From Paenibacillus chondroitinus NBRC 15376 (lineage in GTDB: Bacteria > Bacillota > Bacilli > Paenibacillales > NBRC-103111): a DNA stretch of 64,000 nucleotides. Shown in pieces: positions 54,235 through 64,000 of this stretch. The translations under genes were made by a program, and so were the position numbers. The notes below the pieces were generated by a model. It worked only from the letters and a program-made list of their open reading frames with translations. It was not told the DNA's origin and ran no database searches. The DNA lies in contig NZ_BILW01000003.1 of assembly GCF_004000765.1 (NCBI RefSeq), forward strand, positions 1-64,000. Direction: 5' to 3'. The first letter of the stretch is position 1, and every line of letters starts with the position of its first letter.

Positions 54235-55065
54235 CTATTCCTTTACCTTTGGATCCAGATATTGCTGCAGGCCATCTCCAAGTAGATTAAAGCCAAGAAC
54301 AACAAGAAAGATCGCAGCCCCCGGGAAATAGGCCGCATACGGAGCTGCTGAAAGTAAGCCTTGAGCTTGATTCAACATGCTTCCCCAAGATGGTGCCGGC
54401 GGCTGTACACCAAGACCCAGATAAGACAAGGAAGCTTCAGCCAGAATACCGGATGCCATGGCTAAAGTGGATTGAATAATAATTGGACTTAATGCATTGG
54501 GAAGAATATGACCAAAGATAATGTTTCGATCTTTGACTCCGATCGCCTTCGCAGCTTGAATATATTCAAGACTTCTCAGCGCCAAAACCTGACCGCGAGT
54601 AATACGCACAAAGGAAGGGGCAAACCCGATTCCAATAGCCAACATCGCATTACCGAATCCTGTCCCTAGAACCGCTGCTATAGCTAAGGCCAAAATGAGA
54701 AATGGGAATGCTTGCATGGCGTCAACAGACCTCATAACAATCCACTCATCCCAAAAACCGCGATAATACCCAGATAACAGACCAATAGGAATGCCAATCA
54801 ACATAGCAATGCCAACGGAAATTACCGCAGCTTTAATAGATATTTGCGCCCCACGAATAACACGTGAGAAAATATCACGGCCAAGATCGTCAGTACCAAA
54901 AAAATGATCTCTACTTGGCTTCTCTAAAATATGGTTATAATCTTGAGCATTCGGATCAATCGGAGCTATTTGTTGAGCAAAAATCGCTGCAAGAAGTAAA
55001 GAAACGATAATAAGAGCACCAATCAATCCTAGTCCTGTACGAAAAAACTTTTTGAACTCTTTCAT
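54235..55065 (-). CDS. Peptide ABC transporter permease (OppC/DppC-like)
   Basis: A 276-residue inner-membrane permease with six helices and the EAA-type loop (EYIQAAKAIGVKDRNIIFGHILPN). The N-terminal helix LGLIGALIIVSLLLAAIFA and the FGTDDLGRDIFSRVIRG segment are typical of OppC/DppC. It pairs with the OppB-like permease encoded 4 bases upstream. Confidence 0.93.
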   Translation of the reverse strand: MKEFKKFFRTGLGLIGALIIVSLLLAAIFAQQIAPIDPNAQDYNHILEKPSRDHFFGTDDLGRDIFSRVIRGAQISIKAAVISVGIAMLIGIPIGLLSGYYRGFWDEWIVMRSVDAMQAFPFLILALAIAAVLGTGFGNAMLAIGIGFAPSFVRITRGQVLALRSLEYIQAAKAIGVKDRNIIFGHILPNALSPIIIQSTLAMASGILAEASLSYLGLGVQPPAPSWGSMLNQAQGLLSAAPYAAYFPGAAIFLVVLGFNLLGDGLQQYLDPKVKE

Positions 55066-55069
55066 TACC

Positions 55070-56017
55070 TCACCCCTCTCCAGCCCTGATGCGAGGATCG
55101 ATAGCGGCGTAGAGCAGGTCTACGCATAAATTGACAAGAACAACCAGAGCAGCGGAAATAAGTATGGCGCCTTGAACGGTAACATAGTCCCGTTTGAAAA
55201 CAGATTCAACGATCAAGCGACCAAAGCCTGGAATTGAAAAGATAGATTCCGTGATCACAAGTCCGCCAAGCAGACCTGCAATCATAATGCCGGATGTCGT
55301 GACAACAGGTATCAACGCATTACGCAGCACATGCCCTATGATCGTACGAAACTCATTTAATCCTTTTGCTTTTGCTGTCCTTACAAAATCCATATTTACA
55401 ACATCAAGCAAACTCGAACGAAGCATTCTCATTAATACAGCAGACTCCCGAAGCCCAGTTGCAAGGCAAGGGAGAATCATCGCCGTTATATTTTGAGCCA
55501 AATTTTGTGTAATCGGTGTATATCCCGATGAGGGCAGCCAATTGTGTTTTACCGAAAAAAAAATAATAAGCATCATTCCAAGCCAGAAGTTCGGCACACT
55601 CATTCCGCCAAGCGCTGTAAATGTGCTTGTATAATCAAGCCAAGTTTTTCTACGCGCCGCCGCAAGAATTCCAGTAGGGATTGCAATGAGAACAGCCACG
55701 ATAAATGTTCCGATCGTCAATTCTATCGTTGCAGGTAATCGTTGGGAGATTAATTGAATCACAGGAACATGATCGGTAATGGACATTCCTAGATCACCAC
55801 GGAGCACTTTCCCTAACCAGTTCACATACTGAATAACAATCGGTTGATCCAATCCCAATTCGTGTCTTAAAGTTTGGTAACTTTCCGGTGTCGCTTCCTG
55901 GCCCAAGATAACCCGGGCGGGATCGCCCGGAATCAGATGGATCAGGGAAAATGTCATGATCGACACCAAGAAGAGTATTGGAATCGTGAGTGCAATTCTG
56001 CGAATTAAGAAACTCAT
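55070..56017 (-). CDS. Peptide ABC transporter permease (OppB/DppB-like)
   Basis: A 315-residue permease with six helices. RIALTIPILFLVSIMTFSLI at the N-terminus and the DFVRTAKAKGLNEFRTIIGHVLRNA EAA loop (given by its core TAKAKGLNE) are typical of OppB/DppB. RBS GAGGAGG. It follows the binding-protein gene by 27 bases. Confidence 0.93.
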   Translation of the reverse strand: MSFLIRRIALTIPILFLVSIMTFSLIHLIPGDPARVILGQEATPESYQTLRHELGLDQPIVIQYVNWLGKVLRGDLGMSITDHVPVIQLISQRLPATIELTIGTFIVAVLIAIPTGILAAARRKTWLDYTSTFTALGGMSVPNFWLGMMLIIFFSVKHNWLPSSGYTPITQNLAQNITAMILPCLATGLRESAVLMRMLRSSLLDVVNMDFVRTAKAKGLNEFRTIIGHVLRNALIPVVTTSGIMIAGLLGGLVITESIFSIPGFGRLIVESVFKRDYVTVQGAILISAALVVLVNLCVDLLYAAIDPRIRAGEG

Positions 56018-56044
56018 GCAAGTCCTCCTCTTGATATCATGTGA

Positions 56045-57628
56045 TTATTTTTTATCAATCGTAGCAGTGCGGAATACACCATCGGGCACATAGTTAAATC
56101 CACTTATTTTTTTGGAAAGACCGAATACATTATTAACATGGTAAAGGTACACATAATTAGCTTCATCATGCAGAATTGTCATTGCCTTATCGTAAATAGC
56201 TTTACGTTTTGCATCATCTAATTCTTGTCTTCCTTCGGTTGCCAATTTGTCAATCTCCGGAATCGATGAATGCGAATAGTTTTGCGGTCCTTTTGTTACA
56301 ACGAAATCATAGAAACTTTGATCCGGATCCGGACGCCCAGACCAGCCTATTTGTAAAGCTTGGAAGTTACCTTTGTCGCCATTTTCTAATAACTGCCCGA
56401 ATTCTATTTTTTCAAGCTCCACTGTTATGTTATAAGGCTTTAGCATGTTTTGAACGACAGCTCCAAACTGTTCCTGGGACGGAGAAGTCCCAATCTGGAA
56501 CTTAAAGGAGAAACCGTCCGGTTTTCCGCCTTTGGCGAGCAAATCTTTAATTATTGCAGGATCTGGCTTTTCAACTTTGTCCGAATCCCCATATGCTAAG
56601 TTCCCTGGAGCGAATGGTGAATTGGCAGGGCTGGCATATCCATCCATCAGCACTTTAATAACCGTATCGCGATCAATAGCACGATCGACAGCTGCACGTA
56701 GATATTTATTCGTAAACGGTTCTTTGGTAGTATTTAAATGAATGCCTTGATATCCCATACCCGGATTCGAAATAACGGTTAAATTGGCATCTTCCTTAAT
56801 GCTCGGAATAAGTTTGGTGGCGACTGTAAGATCATCAAGCAAATCCAATTGCCCCGATTTCAAGTTTTGAATCGCTGCAGGTCCGTTCGTAAATACTTTG
56901 AATTCGACACCGTCGAGCTTTGGCTTTCCATTCCAATAATTATCATTTCTTTTCAAAGTGACATGATCGCCATTGACGTGCTCAACGAAGATGAAAGGGC
57001 CAGTACCGACCGGATGATTAAGGAAATCATCGCCGTATTTTTTAACAGCTTCCGGTGAAACCATCATTCCAGCTCTGTCGGTAAGTACCGAAATAAAAGG
57101 TGAGAATGGCTGCGATAACTCGATCTTAACGATGGATGGGTCTACCACTGTTATCTTATCGACGAACTTTAACTCGTTTTTGCGTTTGGACTTGTCCTCT
57201 TTATTGCGCTCAAAGTTAAACTTTACAACCTCTGCATTAAAGTCTGTTCCATCCTGGAACTTCACGCCACTTTTCAATTTAATCGTATAGTTTTTACCGG
57301 CGCTATCCACTTCATAAGATTCTGCTAGCATAGGAATAATCTTACCGTCCTTGTCAAGGTCGAATAATTTATCAAAAATGCTATTTTGAACCATTCGATC
57401 AACGAGAGCCGATGAGCCGTAAGGATCCAGGTTAGGAGGGTCTGCTTTTAAACCGATTTTGAGTATTTTATTTCCGGATGGAGCTGAATTGCTTGCTGTC
57501 GTTGTGCTTAGGGTTGGACTGGCAGAACTCGTCGTAGTAGTAGAACTATCGCCACATGCAGTAAGAGTAAACATTGTGCCAACTAGAGATGTTGCTAATA
57601 ACAAACGAATATCCCTTAATGTGAACAT
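56045..57628 (-). CDS. Peptide ABC transporter substrate-binding lipoprotein
   Basis: A 527-residue family 5 solute-binding protein. The signal peptide ends in a lipobox (FTLTAC, Cys at residue 26), then a Ser/Thr-rich linker (27-50), then the SBP_bac_5 domain (KADPPNLDPYG, AESYEVDSAGKNYTIKL, FVEHVNGDHVTLKRNDNYWNG). It delivers peptides, or perhaps gamma-glutamyl compounds or glutathione given the transferase in the operon, to the OppBCDF-like permease. Confidence 0.93.
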   Translation of the reverse strand: MFTLRDIRLLLATSLVGTMFTLTACGDSSTTTTSSASPTLSTTTASNSAPSGNKILKIGLKADPPNLDPYGSSALVDRMVQNSIFDKLFDLDKDGKIIPMLAESYEVDSAGKNYTIKLKSGVKFQDGTDFNAEVVKFNFERNKEDKSKRKNELKFVDKITVVDPSIVKIELSQPFSPFISVLTDRAGMMVSPEAVKKYGDDFLNHPVGTGPFIFVEHVNGDHVTLKRNDNYWNGKPKLDGVEFKVFTNGPAAIQNLKSGQLDLLDDLTVATKLIPSIKEDANLTVISNPGMGYQGIHLNTTKEPFTNKYLRAAVDRAIDRDTVIKVLMDGYASPANSPFAPGNLAYGDSDKVEKPDPAIIKDLLAKGGKPDGFSFKFQIGTSPSQEQFGAVVQNMLKPYNITVELEKIEFGQLLENGDKGNFQALQIGWSGRPDPDQSFYDFVVTKGPQNYSHSSIPEIDKLATEGRQELDDAKRKAIYDKAMTILHDEANYVYLYHVNNVFGLSKKISGFNYVPDGVFRTATIDKK

Positions 57629-57653
57629 TGGTTTCTCCTCCGTTACTATTAGT

Positions 57654-58130
57654 CTAGCGAATAAATTTCAGGCGAGATTTCAGCACTTTCAATTCAACTA
57701 TCACATTAGTTCGTGTAATCCCATCCACCCTATTAAGTTTCTTCATCAAAAACTCTGAGAGTTCTTCATAATCGCGTGTGAAAACTTGAATAATCAATTG
57801 ATACTCACCCGATGTTAGAACGACCAACCGCGCCTCATATGTATCCATTAATTCCTCTACGACTTGATCAAGTTTGTTCTGATCTACAGCGATTTGGATT
57901 AAAGCTTGCATACGAATTCCAGCTTTTATAGGATTAACGACACCTACTAAACTTAGAATTCCATCACTTTGCATTTGCTGCACTCGCATTCGAATCGTTC
58001 TCTCTGTAACACCCAGTTCGGTTGCTATTTGCGTGAAAGGCATACGCGCATTGTCTTCTAGAAACTTTACAATTCTGTAATCCAAATCATCTAGATCTGA
58101 ATAAAGTTGTCGGTTAACTTTCTCTTCCAT
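57654..58130 (-). CDS. Lrp/AsnC family regulator
   Basis: A 158-residue Lrp/AsnC-type regulator: winged helix near residues 10-65 (DLDYRIVKFLEDNARMP, then TELGVTERTIRMRVQQMQ) and a RAM ligand-binding domain (about 75-150) with the VVLTSGEYQLIIQV strand. These sense amino acids. It lies 25 bases upstream of the binding-protein gene and heads the six-gene peptide-uptake operon, so it is the likely local regulator. The ATG at 58130 is chosen for AAAGGAGCG upstream. Confidence 0.9.
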   Translation of the reverse strand: MEEKVNRQLYSDLDDLDYRIVKFLEDNARMPFTQIATELGVTERTIRMRVQQMQSDGILSLVGVVNPIKAGIRMQALIQIAVDQNKLDQVVEELMDTYEARLVVLTSGEYQLIIQVFTRDYEELSEFLMKKLNRVDGITRTNVIVELKVLKSRLKFIR

Positions 58131-58226
58131 GTTTCGCTCCTTTCGTACTTTATAGCTAGATCTTTGAACCTTCACATCATTATTTCTAAAAAATAGTACG
58201 AATTTGTAATAACCTTGTTGTAAATT

Positions 58227-58255
58227 ATACTACTCTCGCAAGATATCAATGTCAA
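58227..58255 (-). promoter_or_regulatory. Candidate promoter of the Lrp operon
   Basis: On the minus strand a perfect TTGACA is followed after 17 bases by TAGTAT; a consensus TATAAT overlaps it with a 20-base spacing. The start would lie about 90 bases before the Lrp ATG. Confidence 0.5.
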
Positions 58256-58302
58256 TATATGTAACATAAAATCAATGAATTTTATTTGATTTGCGATTTA
58301 TG

Positions 58303-58551
58303 TTAATTTTCATTACATGTAAGTAACATAAATAAACCATTGACACGGTAGTGGACATCCATCCAATACCGTATCAATGGGGCACGCATACTTGTAGAAG
58401 TCATCTGATTTTGATGAAAAGCTTTTGCAAATTGAAACAAAGGTTGATAACAATAGGAAATCAACAATTCGCTTAATTTACCCATAAATGGTGATGCAGA
58501 GAATTGTTCAATGAATAAGAACCAGTCTTTTGAGATAAAACATCGAAATAT
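58303..58551 (-). pseudogene. Possible TetR C-terminal fragment
   Basis: A minus-strand frame of about 80 codons, with no start that has a ribosome-binding site, encodes DWFLFIEQFSASPFMGKL followed by a helical region. FIEQF-SPF is like the start of the ligand-binding part in TetR relatives (compare FQFIEQYSFSPY in the TetR at 61799-62389). No helix-turn-helix precedes it; a TAG stops the frame just upstream. Weak evidence. Confidence 0.35.
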
Positions 58552-58565
58552 CTATTGGCGCAAAA

Positions 58566-58593
58566 TCAAAAAGGACGGTCAAAATCACCGTCC
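58566..58593 (-). terminator. rph terminator
   Basis: A perfect 8-bp stem (GGACGGTG / CACCGTCC-type, short loop) followed by TTTTTGATTTT on the minus strand, just behind rph. Confidence 0.85.
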
Positions 58594-58620
58594 ATCTCTC
58601 TGAAAATTTGTCTGCCGCTA

Positions 58621-61239
<2,619 letters not shown>

Positions 61240-61263
61240 CTAACCATTAAATTGAGAAAATAT

Positions 61264-61305
61264 TTGACAAGGGATTGACGCCATGGTACACTTAGAGTGT
61301 AAGAT
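61264..61305 (+). promoter_or_regulatory. MerR-type promoter without a gene
   Basis: On the plus strand TTGACG and TAAGAT are separated by 19 bases, the long spacer typical of MerR-activated promoters. A perfect dyad TACACT-TAG-AGTGTA lies in and next to the -10. A second -35, TTGACA at 61264 with TACACT 17 bases further on, overlaps it. Only a tiny frame of four codons follows before the terminator at 61384. Confidence 0.6.
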
Positions 61306-61383
61306 GAATAAACTATGACCTAAAATCAAATAAAAAACATTCGTGTTCCGATTATAACATCGTGAGCGTCTATATGCAATACA

Positions 61384-61417
61384 AAAGAACCTGATATTTT
61401 ATCAGGTTCTTTTTTTG
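61384..61417. terminator. Bidirectional terminator in the rph upstream gap
   Basis: AAAGAACCTGATA / tATCAGGTTCTTT stem with flanking A and T runs; it would end a transcript of about 100 bases from the promoter at 61264-61305. Confidence 0.85.
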
Positions 61418-61500
61418 ATCTTCCTTAGCTGCTTAAGTACCCTCTACCTACTTCAAAGGTACAATTACTACCCGCTGCCGGCATAAGCAGAGTCGTTCCA

Positions 61501-61743
61501 TACGTCTTCCATGACAATGCCCGGCTTCGATCCGATTGTGCTGAGCGCCGAGGGCTCGTCCAACGGACAATTTCTCCGGTCGACCGACGCGGATTTCATG
61601 TAAGTGTAACTCCTGCCGGTAAGCAACTTATTCAAGTTGCGAGTCAGGAGGTTAAGAATCAAATCCATGCCATCACCGCAAATCTAACCCAAAGTGAACG
61701 TTCGCAGCTTACCCCTCTTACCAACAAAATTCTAAAAAAATAG
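61501..61743 (+). pseudogene. C-terminal remnant of a MarR family regulator
   Basis: The plus strand encodes, without a start codon, RGLVQRTISPVDRRGFHVSV followed by TPAGKQLIQVASQEVKNQI and a C-terminal helix to a TAG stop. This is the wing and dimerisation helix of a MarR protein. The first 60 or so residues and the recognition helix are missing or unrecognisable. It is followed by its own terminator. Confidence 0.7.
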
Positions 61744-61764
61744 CCGCGATTCGCGGCTATTTTT
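61735..61764 (+). terminator. Terminator after the MarR remnant
   Basis: ATAGCCGCGA / TCGCGGCTAT stem followed by TTTTT, directly after the stop codon of the remnant. Confidence 0.88.
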
Positions 61765-61798
61765 GACATTCTATTTTAAAGAGAAGTCCCCTTTATAT

Positions 61799-62389
61799 TC
61801 ACAAATCATCCTTAGGAGAAACGGCATTCCAGCAGGAACAGATGGCATCGTTGATACTTTCATTTGTTAACTCAAATATCCCATATAATTGACCTTTTAA
61901 CATATAGACGAACGATCCATAGTGCATTTGAACCATCATTTGCGCATCCATAGGCACAAACAACTTTTGTTTAATGGCTTCTTCATATAATTGATTCATA
62001 GGATCACACCAACCACCTGTGTAAACCTCTCGTTTTACTTCATCATAGATGTAGGGCGAGAACGAATACTGCTCGATAAATTGAAACCCCTGCGGATATT
62101 TTTCACCCAAATCAATGACCCTTTTCCAGCCCAGCTCAAACTTCTCACGGATCGTTGTGCCCTGGTTTAAGCCTTCGCGTACATATTGCCCATTAAAAGT
62201 AACAATTGCTTTATAAAGTTCGTTGACAATATCTTCCTTGCTTTTAAAGTAATGATAAATGTTCCCTGTCGATACCCCGGATTCTTTGGCAATTAACGCC
62301 ATGGAAGTCGCTTGTAGTTCCTTCTGAATGATGATGCGAAGTGTTGTTTCCAGAACGGCTTGCTGCACTTTGTTGTATTCACCAAACAT
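61799..62389 (-). CDS. TetR family regulator
   Basis: A 196-residue TetR-type regulator with helix-turn-helix ATSMALIAKESGVSTGNIYHYF and a TetR_C-type ligand part that contains FQFIEQYSFSPY. The ATG at 62389 is chosen because AAGGAGGAG lies just upstream; a start six codons earlier would lie before that site. A short palindrome (ATTGA-acga-TCAAT) in front is a probable operator. No partner gene is visible on its strand before the germination genes. Confidence 0.88.
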   Translation of the reverse strand: MFGEYNKVQQAVLETTLRIIIQKELQATSMALIAKESGVSTGNIYHYFKSKEDIVNELYKAIVTFNGQYVREGLNQGTTIREKFELGWKRVIDLGEKYPQGFQFIEQYSFSPYIYDEVKREVYTGGWCDPMNQLYEEAIKQKLFVPMDAQMMVQMHYGSFVYMLKGQLYGIFELTNESINDAICSCWNAVSPKDDL

Positions 62390-62413
62390 TCTGCTCCTCC
62401 TTTCCATTTATGA

Positions 62414-62427
62414 ATTGAACGATCAAT
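62414..62427. promoter_or_regulatory. Candidate TetR operator
   Basis: ATTGAACGATCAAT is an almost perfect 14-bp palindrome of the TGAACGNTCA type, immediately upstream of the TetR gene. Confidence 0.55.
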
Positions 62428-62511
62428 CTATTTTAAAATACACTTCATATTCCTATTAGTCAACTCAGCACCTATCCCCGTAAATGATTAATAATTCGTA
62501 GAAATCACTTG

Positions 62512-63603
62512 CTATTCATGTGCGAGCGAGCGGCCTCTTAGGAAGCTAATGAACAATAAAAGGATCGGCAAGCCCACGATGAAAATGGGGAAAATGTAAA
62601 TGATCCATACCAATTTCGCGAAATCCAATAGACCTATGATATTCGCAGGGGTTAAGGAAATAGCAAAAATGACAATCGCAGCAAATCCGATGAGAATTCG
62701 CCAATTCTTGACACCTAGTAATTGCGCAGTTCCATAACTGTTAATAAACAAGTATATGGCTAACTTGACGAACACGCTGAAAATCCAAATAAACATGATC
62801 CAAACATCCATATTTTGAATGAACTCCAGATAATTAATAAATCGAACCATACTAAAATACGGATAGATTAAGGTTGATCCGATATTCGTTCCAAATGTCA
62901 TGATCACAAAAATTGCCGTAAGAACAGCAACCAAAGATGGAACGCAAATTGCTAGCAGAGCGGGTTTTAGCATCTTTTGCGAGTTCACGATAAAAGGCGT
63001 TAACATCATGATCATCATAGACTCTCCAAGAAATGATGCGTTCACGAATGAACCCTTCAGAATTGGCAATGCCCCTGAGTCTGCAAATACGGGTAAAATT
63101 AGTTCTGGATGCAGATTCGTTATATTTAATCCGAAAGTGATGAGAATGCCGATCAGCAGTAAGGGGCCAGCCAATTCACTGAAGCGAGCAATCGCTTCGA
63201 TGTTTCCCGCGTAATTGATGTAGACCATTGCGGAGACCATCAGAATTGCGATGACCCAAATCGGTGTATCGTGAAAAAGAAATTGCTTAATAAATAAGGA
63301 GAATATTCGTAAAATATCTGCGGATACAGAAAACCATACCATAATATACAACGCAGCGATTAGCTTTCCCACCCACTTTCCACACAGCTTCTGCGCAAAC
63401 TCGACCAGTGTGTAAGCCGAATGCCGCTGGCTAATGAGTACTAAAATCAGTGTCACAGCAATGCCAATTACGCCTGCCAATAGCAGTGATATCCAAGCAT
63501 CTTGTCTGGCTGTCTCAATCGTAGGAGATACCGTGAGCCAAATACTCATTGAAATTTCTAATGTTGTGAACATCCAAAACAATTGCCAACGCGTAATTTT
63601 CAA
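62512..63603 (-). CDS. Spore germination permease, GerB family (second cluster)
   Basis: A 363-residue, about ten-helix endospore-germination permease with the family start LFWMFTTLEISMSIWLTVSP and the WVIAILMVSAMVYINYAGN helix. It begins with TTG at 63603, overlapping the gerC stop (TTGA), with GGAGAG upstream. In this cluster the order is C then B, unlike the A-B-C order at 22136-25564. Confidence 0.9.
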   Translation of the reverse strand: MKITRWQLFWMFTTLEISMSIWLTVSPTIETARQDAWISLLLAGVIGIAVTLILVLISQRHSAYTLVEFAQKLCGKWVGKLIAALYIMVWFSVSADILRIFSLFIKQFLFHDTPIWVIAILMVSAMVYINYAGNIEAIARFSELAGPLLLIGILITFGLNITNLHPELILPVFADSGALPILKGSFVNASFLGESMMIMMLTPFIVNSQKMLKPALLAICVPSLVAVLTAIFVIMTFGTNIGSTLIYPYFSMVRFINYLEFIQNMDVWIMFIWIFSVFVKLAIYLFINSYGTAQLLGVKNWRILIGFAAIVIFAISLTPANIIGLLDFAKLVWIIYIFPIFIVGLPILLLFISFLRGRSLAHE

Positions 63604-64000
63604 GTTCTCTCTCCTATTCCCGGGATGCGCTTGCCAATGTCTCCCGTATTCTGAATTTTCAACTTAACCGACACGGATACTTCAACAGTCGGGAATAGTT
63701 GATCCCATTTATCCCGAAGTTCCTTCCATTGGTAAGGATGGTCTCTATGAATTTCTTCACCGATCCCAAACACATCTTGACCATGCTGTTGTTGCATTTT
63801 TTTAATCGTTGCTTCAACTTTCTTAGCTTTCATTTCATTAAGCTTGCTTTCCAGCGGGATACGTTCTGACGAGACTGAAATATCAACATCCGTGTTATTC
63901 TCAAGTACCCTTCCTGTTCCCTCTAACTTCACGTAGGCTTTAATTGTATTGCCATTTACTTCAGTTCGAATGGATTTTTTTAAGTTGGATTCGTATAACG
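63600..64000 (-). CDS. Ger(x)C family spore germination protein, C-terminal part (cut by window end)
   Basis: Only the C-terminal 133 codons are in the window; the frame stays open to base 64000. It contains the RVLENNTDVDISVSSE segment and FGIGEEIHRDHPYQWKEL, which matches the FGFGQHFRNQIPYNELENW region of the other GerC. The N-terminal lipobox must lie outside the window. It overlaps the following gerB gene by 4 bases. Confidence 0.88.
   Translation of the reverse strand, partial: LYESNLKKSIRTEVNGNTIKAYVKLEGTGRVLENNTDVDISVSSERIPLESKLNEMKAKKVEATIKKMQQQHGQDVFGIGEEIHRDHPYQWKELRDKWDQLFPTVEVSVSVKLKIQNTGDIGKRIPGIGERT

Noticed and set aside
61468-61668. Minus-strand 66-residue frame with an ATG
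   Set aside because: It is antisense to the MarR remnant and has no recognisable product or good ribosome-binding site.

Overview
The window looks like a chromosomal stretch from a spore-forming, low-to-mid GC Bacillales species, most likely Paenibacillus or a close relative. The evidence is two germinant-receptor clusters (gerA-gerB-gerC at 22136-25564 and gerC-gerB at 62512-64000), bacillithiol-type deacetylases (bshB2), a T-box leader in front of glnS, strong GGAGG ribosome-binding sites with frequent TTG and GTG starts, and HxlR, MarR, PadR and TetR regulators paired with their targets. This is an inference from gene content; no rRNA or tRNA gene is present to fix the taxonomy. I see no phage, insertion sequence or CRISPR array.

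Layout. 0-4 kb: two paralogous yojF-bshB2 pairs flank a DUF2089/SHOCT-like/unknown operon and a decayed dehydrogenase remnant. 4-9 kb: an MFS transporter, an AraC regulator, an ECF42-type sigma factor with its YciI/DGPF partner, and a DinB protein. 9-12 kb: katG with a PerR-like box at its promoter, then a broken collagen-like/Peptidase_G2 gene. 12-15.4 kb: a cyclase, then PadR - HAAS-pentapeptide protein - serine hydrolase. 15.5-20.7 kb: a broken secreted-type gene, then TetR - rifampicin-phosphotransferase-like enzyme - Nudix hydrolase under a strong palindromic operator, and an AEC transporter that seems to start at AUU. 21-28 kb: YjgB, the gerABC operon with a sigma-G-like promoter, and two quinone reductases divergent from MarR and HxlR regulators. 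28-31 kb: a MurA whose catalytic-loop Cys is Asp, co-transcribed with an FHA-winged-helix protein. 31-40 kb: drug-efflux and redox genes, each with a TetR-type operator. 40-46.5 kb: XRE regulator, glnS with T-box, and SLAC1 channel/membrane protein/ArsR divergent from LysR. 46.6-47.2 kb: a collapsed ilvBN remnant. 48-62 kb: an APH-like kinase, an NAGPA-like secreted enzyme, an Lrp-headed dipeptide-ABC-transporter/gamma-glutamyltransferase operon, a true rph gene and an orphan MerR-type promoter beside a MarR remnant.

How the genes work together. The window is rich in small self-contained modules of one regulator plus one to three enzymes or transporters with a visible operator. Many point to xenobiotic, antibiotic, quinone or oxidative stress: katG, two quinone reductases, two rph-family enzymes, the Cys-less MurA, three MFS pumps and the bacillithiol enzymes. 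At least six decayed genes (SDR, collagen/G2, an SH3-like protein, ilvB, ilvN and a MarR regulator) show that the region turns over by deletion. The most interesting less-described candidates are the FHA-wHTH/MurA(Asp) pair, the TetR/Rph-like/Nudix operon and the PadR/HAAS-pentapeptide/serine hydrolase operon.
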